Shown: one piece after another, positions 1-8,183 of the stretch
Numbering within the stretch: the stretch's first letter is position 1
Layout of the letters: the number at the start of each line of letters is the position of its first letter
Assembly: GCA_903847385.1 (NCBI GenBank)
Contig: CAINDO010000304.1
Span: forward strand, 1-39,070
Direction of reading: 5' to 3'
Source: an uncultured Myxococcales bacterium
GTDB taxonomy: Bacteria; Myxococcota_A; Bradymonadia; UBA7976; UBA1532
DNA: 39,070 bases
The notes under the pieces: generated by a model
Databases searched by the model: none
What the model was told of the DNA's origin: nothing
What the model saw: only the letters and a program-made list of their open reading frames with translations
Position numbers and translations under genes: made by a program

Positions 1-2
1 CC

Positions 3-461
3 CCGGGCACCGGCGGCACCCCGGCGACGGGCGGCATGCCGGGCACGGGTGGAACCCCGGACGCCGCCGTCGAGCCCGACGTCGACGCGGCCGTCGCCCC
101 GACGCCGGACGCCGCCGTCGCCCCGACGCCGGACGCCGCCGTCGTCGCACAGGGCGCATGCACCAACGCGGACGATCAGAACGTGCTCGCCGCCAACGCC
201 GCGGCGCTGGCCACCTCCGCCGGCAACTGCGCCTTCATGTGCATCGCCGACCCGAACCAGGCGACCTGCGCGGCCAACTGCGTTCAGAACGCCGTGCCCC
301 TGAGCGCCGACTGCGCCGGCTGCTTCGGCGAGATCATCGCGTGCACGCTGGCCAACTGCATCGCCCAGTGCATCGACCCCATGGGTCAGGCCTGCGCCGA
401 CTGCCGCGCGACCAACTGCGAGGCGGGTTTCGTGGAGTGCGCCGGCATCGAGCCGCGCTGA
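3..461 (+). CDS. Secreted-type Cys-rich protein, C-terminal part (5' end outside window)
   Basis: The reading frame is open to the left edge, so the true start lies upstream; an internal ATG at 36 is probably not the start because the Gly-Thr-Pro repeat continues on both sides of it. The 152 visible residues begin with a Gly/Thr/Pro linker, then three near-identical units of the type 'APTPDAAV', then a C-terminal domain of about 100 residues with 14 cysteines, many in Cys-x2-Cys or Cys-x3-Cys spacing. Such linker-plus-Cys-knot architecture is common in exported proteins of Myxococcota; disulphides in the envelope are inferred. No enzymatic motif is visible and I do not recognise a family. Confidence 0.7.
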   Translation, partial: PGTGGTPATGGMPGTGGTPDAAVEPDVDAAVAPTPDAAVAPTPDAAVVAQGACTNADDQNVLAANAAALATSAGNCAFMCIADPNQATCAANCVQNAVPLSADCAGCFGEIIACTLANCIAQCIDPMGQACADCRATNCEAGFVECAGIEPR

Positions 462-559
462 GCGTCGCCCGGGAGATCCGGCGGCCACTGCCCGAAAGGC
501 GTATCCCGACCCGGATCAGTCCCGATGTAAATAGAAGATAAAGAGGCAATTCTTGGGTC

Positions 560-1801
560 ATGACGACCCTCTTCCCCGCCTCCGTCCTCCGCTCCCGAGT
601 CCCCACGGGGCCCGTGGCGCGTCTGACCCCCGAGGAGCTGATCCCTTCTTGCTGGGATCCGTTCCTCTCCCGCCGCGACTTCGGCGAGTTCCTCTGGCAG
701 GACCCGGAGATCGAGGACTCACTCACCCGCATGACCTGGGGCGGGCACCTGCTCTTCACGTCGCGGGTGGACACGCGGGTGCGCCGGGCGTCGGTCCGCA
801 GCGTCCAGCGCCGCGGCGAGGGGCTGATCGTCGCCATGGACTTCGCCGCGCAGGACCCCGGCGGCCCCGAGCCCCGCGGCGGGCAGGACATCCAGTGCTC
901 CTGGTTCGACGCCGGCGCCTGGCTGGCCGTGCGCGGCCACGTCCGCGGCGCCACCCGCGCCCGCGCCGTACTCGAGCTGCCGCGCCACGCCTGGCGTTTC
1001 GCGCTGCTGCCCGGCCACTTCGAGCGGGTCGAGTCCCTGATGCGTCTGTTCGTGGGGTTCGACCCGACCCTCGCCGACCGCGCGGGCCTGCAGGCGGTCA
1101 GTCATCCGGCCAACGTCGAAGCCATGCTCGTGAGCGCCCACGACTGGGCCCGTCCCGCGCTCGTCCGCCGCAGCGCGATGGGCACGCTCCACGCGGGCCG
1201 CTTCGCCCTGAACGACCAGCAGGCGACGCAGCCGCGGGCCGGCGGCCCCGTGGACGTCGTCCTGGCGAACATCGGCGGCCCGCCCGAGCAGTGGGTCGCC
1301 GGTGAGGAGGTCACGGTCTCCAGCATCGTCCACGGCGAGACCGTCGGCTTCACGACCCGCGTCGGCGGCGTGACGGGGCGCGCGCTCCACCTGGAGACGC
1401 CGCAGAGTTACGTGCGCTGGGACCGCCGCGTGGACGTCCGCGTGGCCGTCGGCAGCCACTCCGGCTTCGAGCTGCTCCTGCCCGTCGCCACGCCGGGCAC
1501 GGGCAAAGCTTTGGCGCACGCCCGCACGCTGGGGGTGCTCGACCTCTCCACGGGCGGCATCTCCTTCGTGGCCGACCTCACCACCCTCCGGGCCATGTCC
1601 GCCGGCAACGACCCCGCGCTCCTCGAGGTCCACGGCGCGCCGTCCGTGCCGCTGCCACTGCGTCTCCTGCGTCTCCAGCCCTTCGACGCCCACCGGGCCG
1701 TCGCCTCGGCGGCGTTCGGCACCCTGGGGGCCATGGCGGAGCGCGCCGTCTGGAAGGTCTGCGAGCGCCTCTCGGGCGGCACGCTCGCCGCCGGCGGCTG
1801 A
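560..1801 (+). CDS. PilZ domain protein (putative c-di-GMP receptor)
   Basis: 413 residues. The C-terminal part has the two PilZ signatures: R290-x3-R294 and D328-x-S330-x2-G333, the residues that hold c-di-GMP in the family. The 270 residues in front are rich in beta-strand-like sequence and do not match a domain I know; they could be a YcgR-N-like or a second degenerate PilZ fold. No membrane segment is visible, so it is probably cytoplasmic. The start at 560 is preceded by AAGAGG at 541-546, in an AT-rich patch (about 528-550) unusual for this genome that may include the promoter. Expected role: effector linking c-di-GMP to motility, polysaccharide or transcription; the output is unknown. 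Confidence 0.75.
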   Translation: MTTLFPASVLRSRVPTGPVARLTPEELIPSCWDPFLSRRDFGEFLWQDPEIEDSLTRMTWGGHLLFTSRVDTRVRRASVRSVQRRGEGLIVAMDFAAQDPGGPEPRGGQDIQCSWFDAGAWLAVRGHVRGATRARAVLELPRHAWRFALLPGHFERVESLMRLFVGFDPTLADRAGLQAVSHPANVEAMLVSAHDWARPALVRRSAMGTLHAGRFALNDQQATQPRAGGPVDVVLANIGGPPEQWVAGEEVTVSSIVHGETVGFTTRVGGVTGRALHLETPQSYVRWDRRVDVRVAVGSHSGFELLLPVATPGTGKALAHARTLGVLDLSTGGISFVADLTTLRAMSAGNDPALLEVHGAPSVPLPLRLLRLQPFDAHRAVASAAFGTLGAMAERAVWKVCERLSGGTLAAGG

Positions 1802-1816
1802 CGCGCGACCCGAGCC

Positions 1817-2678
1817 TCAGGGGTCGACGACGCAGCGGAAACCGTTGTTGCTGTAGGGCGCCTCGGGCTCGACCTTGCCGCGGTAGAACAGCCCGAACCC
1901 GGCGCAGGTGCCCGCGCTGCACCACCACGAGCCGCCGCGCGTCACCCGGCGCTCGCCCGTCTCCGGGCCCTTCGGATCGCGCACGCCCCCGGCCGCGGCG
2001 GCCTTGGCATACGTGTCCGGCGCCCACCAGTCGGCGGTGAACTGCCAGACGTTGCCCGCCGTGTCGTACATGCCCCAGGCGTTGGGCTCGAAGGCGCGCA
2101 CCGGGGACACGTACATGAAGCCGTCGAGCATCTCGTTTTTGTCGTGGCTGCGGCCCTGCCAGTAGTTCAGGCGTGGGCGCCCGCCGACGCTCGGCCCCCT
2201 CACCCCAGGCGAAGCGCGTGCCCGAACGGCCGGCGCGCGCGGCGTACTCCCACTCGGCCTCCGTGGGCAGCCGGGCCCCGCGGTGCGCGCAGTAGGCCAC
2301 GGCGTCCTGATGACTGACCACGACCACGGGGTCGTCGTCGCGGGGCGGCGTGCCGGGGAACGGCTCGCGGAACGTCAGCCCCGGCACCTTGCGCCACACC
2401 CAGTCGGCGTCGCCGACCTGCGCCGTGTATCCGAACCCCAGCCGCTCGGCGCTCGTGCGATGCCCCGTCGCCTCCACGAACCGCAGAAAGTCGGCCCGGG
2501 TCACCAGCGTCGCGTCCAGGTAGAAGCCATGCAGTTCAACGCGGTGCGGCGGCGTCTCGTCCGGATGCGCGGACGCCTCGCGGCCCCGCATGAACGCCCC
2601 GGCCGGGATGGCGATCATGCCCGGCGGCGGGCTGGTTGGCGGCGCCAGCAACACCACAAAGGCGGTCAGAACATGCAT
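1817..2678 (-). pseudogene. Formylglycine-generating-enzyme-like (SUMF1 family) protein, frameshifted
   Basis: Two reading frames together make one SUMF1-family protein of about 286 residues. The first runs from ATG 2678 with a short hydrophobic signal (MHVLTAFVVLLA), then the family pattern 'IPAGAFMRG', 'VTRADFLRFV' and 'RLPTEAEWEYAARAG'. It breaks at a run of five C (2195-2199, G5 in the coding strand); removing one base restores the rest, with 'GMYDTAGNVWQFTADWW', 'RGGSWWCSAGTC' and 'NNGFRCVVDP'. The Cys-x4-Cys in the RGGSWW segment matches the redox/copper cysteine pair of true formylglycine-generating enzymes and is absent from many relatives. The start overlaps the end of the upstream Cys-rich gene by 13 bp. 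A homopolymer sequencing error is as likely as a real mutation; if so, the gene is intact and encodes an exported enzyme. Confidence 0.85.
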
Positions 2679-3343
2679 CGGTCCCAACAGCCGTTCGGCA
2701 TCTTCGGGCACTTGGCCCCGCACTCCGGGCCCCAGGGGTCTTCACATTTGGCCGAACACTTCCGGAACTTGTCGCACGCGGCCGAGCAGTTGCGTTTCCA
2801 CCGCTTCTCGTCCCGCTCGCTGCACTTCGTGTATTCCTTGCCGCAGCGGTCGTGGCCCTTCGTCCGCGCCGTGAGGCACTGTGTCCGGCACGTGAGCGTC
2901 TTGCGGGCGCAGGCCGTGACACAGGCGGTATCTCCCGCGGCGCACTTGGCCTTGCAGTCCGAACACGCCGGCGTGCACTTCGCCTTGCAGGTGGAACACA
3001 CGGCGCCCGCGGCGGCGCGGCAGGCGACGCTCGGGTCGAAACACGGATCCGGCACGCAGGACTGATCGAACGAGATGGGCTCGCAGTCGAGCGCGGACAC
3101 GTAGCCGTTCGGCGCGGTGTCGGTCTCTTCGTCCGGCGGGCGCAGCGCGGCGCTGCCCGGGTCGAACGCGCAGTCGAGCGCCAGGCCGGCGACGAGCGCC
3201 TCGGTGTCCGCCGGGTCGATGGGCGCCACGGTCGCGGGCGCGGGCGCCGACGCGGGCGCCGGGGCAGACGCGGGCGCCGTGGGCGGGACCGACGCCGGGG
3301 CGCCGAGGATCAGTGCGAGGGCGAGCGTGAGCGCGGTGTGCAT
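2666..3343 (-). CDS. Secreted protein with 25 cysteines
   Basis: 225 residues: signal peptide (MHTALTLALALILGAPA), an Ala/Pro-Ala-Ser linker to about residue 40, then a region with 25 cysteines in repeated Cys-x2-Cys, Cys-x3-Cys and Cys-x5-Cys pairs, many with lysines (CKAKC, CSDCKAKC, CSAAC, CSAKC, CGAKC). The tail is WDRCMF. No sulfatase Cys-x-Pro-x-Arg motif is present. GGGGA sits just before the ATG. The last codons overlap the start of the SUMF1-like gene, so the two are likely translationally coupled and may work together in the envelope; that link is inference. I do not recognise a named family. Confidence 0.75.
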   Translation of the reverse strand: MHTALTLALALILGAPASVPPTAPASAPAPASAPAPATVAPIDPADTEALVAGLALDCAFDPGSAALRPPDEETDTAPNGYVSALDCEPISFDQSCVPDPCFDPSVACRAAAGAVCSTCKAKCTPACSDCKAKCAAGDTACVTACARKTLTCRTQCLTARTKGHDRCGKEYTKCSERDEKRWKRNCSAACDKFRKCSAKCEDPWGPECGAKCPKMPNGCWDRCMF

Positions 3344-3377
3344 TCCCCGAGCATAGTCACTTCGCGTCGCGGCGACA

Positions 3378-4241
3378 TCACTGGAGACCGCCGAATCGGC
3401 GCCCGGCGCCCGCCCCGGCGGACGGGGCGCCCAGATAGGGCGGGGGACCGCCCGGGATCGTCCCGCACTCGGCCTGCTGCACCCGACCGATGAACCGCTC
3501 GATGGCCCGGTGTGCCTGCAGCGGCGCGTCCACGAGCTCGAGCCCGTACAGCGTCTCGCCGGTGGTGTCGTCGCAGGACATGTTGCGCGCCACGGCCTGG
3601 AGCGCCAGCCCGTGCTCGGCGTGCAGGATCAGGCCGAGCGCGGCGGGCCGCCCGAGCGGGAAGTGCACGTTCGTCGGCAGCGCGATGCGGAGTCCATCCG
3701 TGGACAGGTCGCGCACGCCGGACGTCTCCCAGATGGTGCCGTCCGTCAGGGGCAAGCGCGCCACCACGCCGCGCTCGGGCGGCACCGCGCACCGGGGCAC
3801 CGCGCGTCGGCTCAGGCGACCGATGCGGACCGGCGAGGCCAGCAGCACCACGCCGCCCCGCGCGCCGAGCACCAGCGTCTGGAAGTCGTACACGCCGCTC
3901 GCGTCCGAGAACCGCGCCGCCACGGTCGCGCCCGGCTGGCAGAGCTGCGCGTCGAAGACGTGACACTGCGGGCGGGCGATGAGCGTCCGGGCCGCGCGCG
4001 CCGAGCCGGGCAGGATCTCGAACACCGCGCGCACGGCCACCTCGGCCCCGGGCAGGCCGAGCCAGGCCGTCGGCGACGTGCGGGCGATCTGCAGCGCCTC
4101 GTCGATGCGCTCGCGGGCGGTGAGCCACACGGTCTGCGGCTCGGCCCGACCGGCCGCGCGTTCCAGGCGACCCGGACGTAACGAGCGTCCGGCCTCGCCG
4201 ACGAGGACGGTGCGGACTTCGGGTGGGCTCTCCGTGGACAT
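3378..4241 (-). CDS. PilZ domain protein
   Basis: 287 residues from the ATG at 4241, which has GGAG seven bases upstream; a longer frame to 4361 lacks such a site. The PilZ signatures are R146-x3-R150 (RAVPR) and D178-x-S180-x2-G183 (DLSTDG). The first 140 residues resemble the N-terminal half of YcgR-type proteins in layout only. After the PilZ domain a Gly/Ala/Pro-rich tail of about 25 residues follows. Probably a cytoplasmic c-di-GMP effector. It is divergent from the Spy/response-regulator operon across a 243-bp gap. The two PilZ genes in the window are not close duplicates of each other. Confidence 0.75.
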   Translation of the reverse strand: MSTESPPEVRTVLVGEAGRSLRPGRLERAAGRAEPQTVWLTARERIDEALQIARTSPTAWLGLPGAEVAVRAVFEILPGSARAARTLIARPQCHVFDAQLCQPGATVAARFSDASGVYDFQTLVLGARGGVVLLASPVRIGRLSRRAVPRCAVPPERGVVARLPLTDGTIWETSGVRDLSTDGLRIALPTNVHFPLGRPAALGLILHAEHGLALQAVARNMSCDDTTGETLYGLELVDAPLQAHRAIERFIGRVQQAECGTIPGGPPPYLGAPSAGAGAGRRFGGLQ

Positions 4242-4484
4242 GGGCTGGCTCCGGGGGCGAGTCGCGGTCACGTAAAGAATCGTCCGGCTCGAATACGGGT
4301 CTTGCCGGAGATGGGTGGGGCATGACCCGCCCCCGGGTCGGCGGGGCCACGCCCGCTTCATACTTCTTCACATTGGCCCAGCGCACGCCCAACATGGCGG
4401 CGCCATCCTCTGGTCATGCGAGCCCGACGAAGCCTGTCGGTGACCCGCAGAAACCCCACGGAAATCAGCCAGCAGGAGAGTCCC

Positions 4485-4952
4485 ATGTTCGGTCGTCGTT
4501 TCTTTCGTCGTCGTCTGCTCATCATCCCCGCGGTCCTGATCGGCGGCGCCGCCCTCGCCGGCTTCGGCTTCGGGGGCCACGGCCGCTGTGGCGGTCGCAA
4601 CCCCGAGCGCATGGAGCGCCACATGAAGTCGTTCCTCGCCGACCACCTCGAGGACCTCGACGCCACCGAGGCGCAGCAGAAGGAGATCCAGGGCATCGCC
4701 GCGGGCCTCTTCGGCGAGGCCAAGGCGCTGCACGCCGAGCGCGAGGACATGCGCGAGCAGTTCCTCTCGTTCTGGGACGCCGAGTCGCCGGACCCCAAGG
4801 CCGTGCACGCCGCCGTGGACGCCCGCATCGAGAAGCTGCGCGCCATGGCGCACAAAGCCGCGGACGCCGGCCTGCAGGTCCACGGTGTCCTGAATGCGCA
4901 GCAGCGGGGCCAGGTGAGCGAGGCCATCCGCGAGCGCACCTGCGGCAAGTAA
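4485..4952 (+). CDS. Spy/CpxP-like periplasmic stress protein
   Basis: 155 residues. The start at 4485 has AGGAG eight bases upstream; a longer frame from 4416 has none. A basic N-terminus (FGRRFFRRR) and a hydrophobic stretch (about residues 10-28) give an inner-membrane anchor or signal. A mainly helical, charged domain follows with the 'LDATEAQQKEIQGI' and 'LNAQQRGQVSEAI' helices seen in the Spy/CpxP/CnrX (LTxxQ, heavy-metal resistance) group. It lies 4 bp upstream of an OmpR-type regulator and its kinase, the same gene content as cpxP-cpxRA, so it probably senses or buffers envelope damage or metal stress and feeds back on the kinase. Family-level call; the exact stimulus is unknown. Confidence 0.75.
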   Translation: MFGRRFFRRRLLIIPAVLIGGAALAGFGFGGHGRCGGRNPERMERHMKSFLADHLEDLDATEAQQKEIQGIAAGLFGEAKALHAEREDMREQFLSFWDAESPDPKAVHAAVDARIEKLRAMAHKAADAGLQVHGVLNAQQRGQVSEAIRERTCGK

Positions 4953-4956
4953 GCCC

Positions 4957-5652
4957 ATGTCCGACGCGATCACCGCCCTGCTCGTCGAGGACGATCTGCG
5001 CCTCGCGCGCCTCGTCACGGAGTACCTGACCCGCAACGAGGTCGCCGTCACGCACATCGCCGACGGCGCGCAGGGCTTCGAAGAGGCCGTGCGGTTCCGG
5101 TACGACGTCGTGCTGCTCGACCTGATGCTGCCGGGGCGGGACGGCCTGTCCATCTGCCGCGCCCTGCGTGATCGCTCGGACGTGCCCATCATCATGCTCA
5201 CCGCCCGCGGCGAGGAGACGGACCGCGTGCTCGGCCTGGAGCTCGGCGCGGACGACTACCTGGCCAAACCCTTCTCCCCCCGCGAGCTGCTCGCCCGCAT
5301 GCGGGCCCAGGTCCGGCGCGCGCGCGGTCGGGCCGGCCCCTCGAACGCCACCGTCCGCATCGGCGAACTCACGCTCGACCCGAGCGCGCGCCAGGCGGTC
5401 TTCCGCGGCCAATCCCTCGATCTCACCGGGTACGAGTTCGATCTGTTGCGGGCGCTGGCCGAGCGCGCCGGGCGCATCCTCTCGCGCGAGCAGCTCATGG
5501 AGCTCGCCCGGGGGGCCAGCGACGAGGCCTTCGACCGCTCCGTGGACGTTCACATCTCGCACCTGCGACAGAAGCTCGGGGACGACGCCCGCGCGCCCCG
5601 CATCATCAAGACCATCCGCGGCGCGGGGTATCTGTATGCGCTCTCGCCGTGA
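4957..5652 (+). CDS. OmpR-family response regulator
   Basis: 231 residues with a receiver domain (residues 1-120: acidic pair E11/D12, phospho-acceptor D55 in 'LLDLMLPG', T82, K104) and a winged-helix DNA-binding domain (about 130-229, ending 'IKTIRGAGYLYA'). It is closest in look to the CpxR/RstA group. It starts 4 bp after the Spy-like gene and overlaps the kinase start by 17 bp, so the three genes form one operon. All catalytic residues are present. It is expected to be activated by the neighbouring kinase and to regulate this operon and envelope genes. Confidence 0.95.
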   Translation: MSDAITALLVEDDLRLARLVTEYLTRNEVAVTHIADGAQGFEEAVRFRYDVVLLDLMLPGRDGLSICRALRDRSDVPIIMLTARGEETDRVLGLELGADDYLAKPFSPRELLARMRAQVRRARGRAGPSNATVRIGELTLDPSARQAVFRGQSLDLTGYEFDLLRALAERAGRILSREQLMELARGASDEAFDRSVDVHISHLRQKLGDDARAPRIIKTIRGAGYLYALSP

Positions 5653-6979
5653 CCGCAAACACGGGCATCTGTTCCACCGCGTCTATCGGCACGGCGTGTT
5701 GCTGGTGCTCTTCGTGGGGCTCACGGTCTTCGGCGTGGGGGCCCTGCTGCGGCCCGACCGGCCGTGGCAGGAGCTGCACGAACACATCGTGCAATACATG
5801 GCGGCGCACTTCTCCGATCTGCGCGACGACCCGGAGCAGCTCCGCACCGAGGTCCGGCGCGCCCGCGAGCTGCTGGACATCGACCTGAGCATCTACGGCC
5901 CCGCCGGCGAGCTCGAGGCGACCAACGTGACGCCGCCGCTCCCGCCGCGGGGCGACCCGCCGGACGCGCCCCGGACCTGGCACGAGCGCCGGCGCATGCA
6001 CGTATCGGCGCCCCTGGCGAACGGCGCGGTGGCCATCGCCCGCGGCCCGCGCTGGCCCACCCCGCCCGTGCCCGTGCAGCTCGTGATCGTGCTGGCCTGC
6101 CTCGGTGTGGTGGCGCTGGCCTCGTACCCGCTCGCCCGCGGCATCGTGCGCCCGCTGGAGCGCCTCACGGAGACGGCGCGGGCGCTCGGCCGCGGCGATC
6201 TGTCCGTCCGCAGCGGTCTGACGACCCGTGGAGAGGTCGGCACGCTGGCCCAAGCCTTCGATGAGATGGCCGACCGCCTGCAGCGACAGATGGCCGCCGA
6301 GAAGGCCCTGCTGGCCAACGTGTCGCACGAGCTGCGCACGCCGCTCGCCCGCATCCGCGTGGCCGTGGAGCTCGCCGAGGACGGCGGGCCCGCCGCCGCG
6401 GAGTATCTGCGCGAGATCGGCGCGGACATCGACGAGCTCGACCGTCTGTTGACGGATCTGATGACCACCGTGCGGCTCGACGCCGCGCCGCCCCTGCGTC
6501 GTGAGCGCGTCGAGGCCCGCGCGCTGCTGGAGCGCGCCGTGCAACGGTTCCAGGGTCTGTTCCCCGACCGCGCGCTCGTGGTGGACGTGCCCGAGCACCT
6601 GCCCGCGCTCGACGCCGATCCGGTGATGCTGCGGCGCGTGCTCGACAACCTGCTCGACAACGCCCGCAAATACAGCGACGCGCCCATCACCCTGCGCGTG
6701 CGCCTCGAGGCCGAGCGCCTGCACGTCGCCGTCGTGGACGCCGGCGCGGGCATCGCCCCCGACGACGTCGCGCGGCTCTTCACGCCGTTCTTCCGCACGG
6801 ACGCCAGCCGCGACCGCGGCACGGGCGGCGTGGGCCTCGGCCTGGCGCTGGCGAAACGCATCGTCGAGGCCCACGGCGGCGAGATCGGCGTGGACAGCGC
6901 GCCTGGCCGCGGGTCGACTTTCTGGTTCCGCGTGCCGTTCCGCGCGCCCGCTCAGGGCACGACGAGCGCGTCGATGTAG
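5636..6979 (+). CDS. Sensor histidine kinase (CpxA/RstB-like)
   Basis: 447 residues from ATG 5636, overlapping the regulator gene. Order: short basic N-terminus; TM1 (about 19-38); an extracytoplasmic segment of about 105 residues; TM2 (about 145-170); HAMP (171-218, RPLERLTETARAL); HisKA with H231 in 'NVSHELRTPLARIR'; HATPase with N box (N338/N342), D368-A-G-A-G and 'GTGGVGLGLALAKRI' (395-409). All kinase motifs are intact. The periplasmic sensor segment is small and has no named fold that I recognise. The last 28 bp overlap, tail to tail, the end of the heme-lipoprotein gene, so no terminator separates the convergent genes. Confidence 0.95.
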   Translation: MRSRRDRKHGHLFHRVYRHGVLLVLFVGLTVFGVGALLRPDRPWQELHEHIVQYMAAHFSDLRDDPEQLRTEVRRARELLDIDLSIYGPAGELEATNVTPPLPPRGDPPDAPRTWHERRRMHVSAPLANGAVAIARGPRWPTPPVPVQLVIVLACLGVVALASYPLARGIVRPLERLTETARALGRGDLSVRSGLTTRGEVGTLAQAFDEMADRLQRQMAAEKALLANVSHELRTPLARIRVAVELAEDGGPAAAEYLREIGADIDELDRLLTDLMTTVRLDAAPPLRRERVEARALLERAVQRFQGLFPDRALVVDVPEHLPALDADPVMLRRVLDNLLDNARKYSDAPITLRVRLEAERLHVAVVDAGAGIAPDDVARLFTPFFRTDASRDRGTGGVGLGLALAKRIVEAHGGEIGVDSAPGRGSTFWFRVPFRAPAQGTTSASM

Positions 6980-7776
6980 AGGCCGAGGCGCTCGATGTCC
7001 GATACACACAGCCCCGTCTCCACGGGCATGCGCAGCCCGGCCCCGCCGATCTGCATGTGCGTGTCGTTCACCTTGTGGAACAGATAACTCTGCTGGCGGT
7101 CCCCGGCGGTGATGATCGCCATCTCGCGCAACTGCTCGGACATCGCGCCCAGCGTCGTCGCCAGGAACGGCGCGTCCAGCGCGAGCGTGCCATCGCGCCG
7201 GCCGTCCATGTGACACACGTCGCACTCTGTGTCGAAGAGCATCTGCACCTCGGCCTCCGTGAAGGCCTCGACCTCGAGCGGCGGACACACCGCCGTGCAG
7301 TCCGGATCACAGCAGTCCGCGCGGCCATCGCCCTCGTCGTCGAGGCCGTTGCCGCAGACCTCCACCGCGGGCACGCAGACGGCCGCCGCGAAACAGTCCG
7401 GATCGGCGCAGTCGAAGCGGCCGTCCCGGTCCTCGTCGCCGGGCCGGTCGCAGAGTTCGACGGGCGGGGCGGCGGCGTCGGGGGCGGGTGGGGTGGCGTC
7501 TCCGGTGGCGTCTGCGATGGCGTCCGCGATGGGGAGCGCAGCGTCGGTGACGGGCAGCGCGGCGTCGGGGGCCTTCGCGTCGCTTGCGCCCGTGTCCGGT
7601 GGCTGCGCGTCGTTCTGGGCGGGGGTCGTCGCGGCGTCGGCGGTCGGAGTGGCGTCCGGCGTGGGCGCGGCGGCGCCGCTCGTGCCGGAGTCGCAGGCGG
7701 CGAGCGCGAGGGCGGTGGCCGCGGCCGTGAGGCAACCGCGGGACATGCGAGTGGACGCAGGGACCTTGTGCGACAT
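6952..7776 (-). CDS. Lipoprotein with Cys-rich segment and a single c-type heme motif
   Basis: 274 residues from ATG 7776 (an ATG at 7746 is also possible; neither has a clear ribosome site). The lipobox L25-A-A-C28 makes it a lipoprotein. An Asp/Ala/Thr/Pro linker (30-105) is followed by two Cys-rich acidic units ('DEDRDGRFDCADPDC' and 'CGNGLDDEGDG') typical of Myxococcota exported proteins. A C-terminal domain has C185-x2-C188-H189, the heme c attachment motif, and 'GLRMP' with M250 as a possible axial ligand. Probably a surface or periplasmic electron carrier or a heme-bearing anchor; the size around the motif fits a small cytochrome c fold. The pairing with the kinase operon is convergent and not evidence of shared function. 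Confidence 0.75.
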   Translation of the reverse strand: MSHKVPASTRMSRGCLTAAATALALAACDSGTSGAAAPTPDATPTADAATTPAQNDAQPPDTGASDAKAPDAALPVTDAALPIADAIADATGDATPPAPDAAAPPVELCDRPGDEDRDGRFDCADPDCFAAAVCVPAVEVCGNGLDDEGDGRADCCDPDCTAVCPPLEVEAFTEAEVQMLFDTECDVCHMDGRRDGTLALDAPFLATTLGAMSEQLREMAIITAGDRQQSYLFHKVNDTHMQIGGAGLRMPVETGLCVSDIERLGLYIDALVVP

Positions 7777-7846
7777 GGACGAGACGTTACCGACTCGTCT
7801 CGACCGCCGCGAGGGGGTCGATGGTTCCGACGCTCACCCGCGTGTA

Positions 7847-8117
7847 GTTGCAACCGGTCCGACTGCAGTTGCAACGCGCACGACCGCAGTTTTCACCGGT
7901 CGAAGCGCAGTCGATCCCGAGGCGACCGCAGATGACGGCGTCTTGGGTCCGGTTGCAGCGCATCGGTTCGCGGTTGCAACGGGGCGAGACGCACTTCCCG
8001 CGGAGCCGACCGCGGTGGGCGCCGCGAGGGCTGCGGTCGACACGGCGCAAGTGGCCCTCGCGAGGGAAAACCGCATCCCAGGCCGTTGCAACTCCGGTCG
8101 GGGTCGTGGAGACCGCA
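7847..8117. repeat. Degenerate tandem array, 21-bp period, about 13 units
   Basis: Starting at 7847 the sequence falls into consecutive units of exactly 21 bp through 8056 (ten units), then a 19-bp unit (8057-8075), a short gap, another 21-bp unit (8085-8105) and a 12-bp partial. Well-preserved units begin GTTGCAAC and end ACCGCA or GCGCA (7847, 7868, 7973, 8085); others keep only the end or the phase. Read on the plus strand the units spell a seven-residue pattern of the type A-V-A-T-G-R-T. It fills the non-coding gap between the heme lipoprotein and the HEPN-motif gene. There are no unique spacers, so it is not a CRISPR array. I do not know a named family for it. Confidence 0.8.
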
Positions 8118-8183
8118 TCCACGCTGCGTGAAAGTGCAGGTGGTCGGGCGTTTGGGCGTTCGGGGGCCGCGTGCCAACGATCG

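Noticed and set aside
5606..7288. 560-codon open frame on the minus strand
   Set aside because: Antisense to the histidine kinase; its last part is an out-of-frame reading of the heme lipoprotein.
7847..8117. CRISPR array
   Set aside because: Units are contiguous at 21 bp, degenerate, with no unique spacers and no cas genes in the window.
7847..8131. Protein-coding reading of the 21-bp array on the plus strand
   Set aside because: The heptad pattern can be read, but there is no ribosome site, and the frame upstream is only the antisense of the heme lipoprotein.
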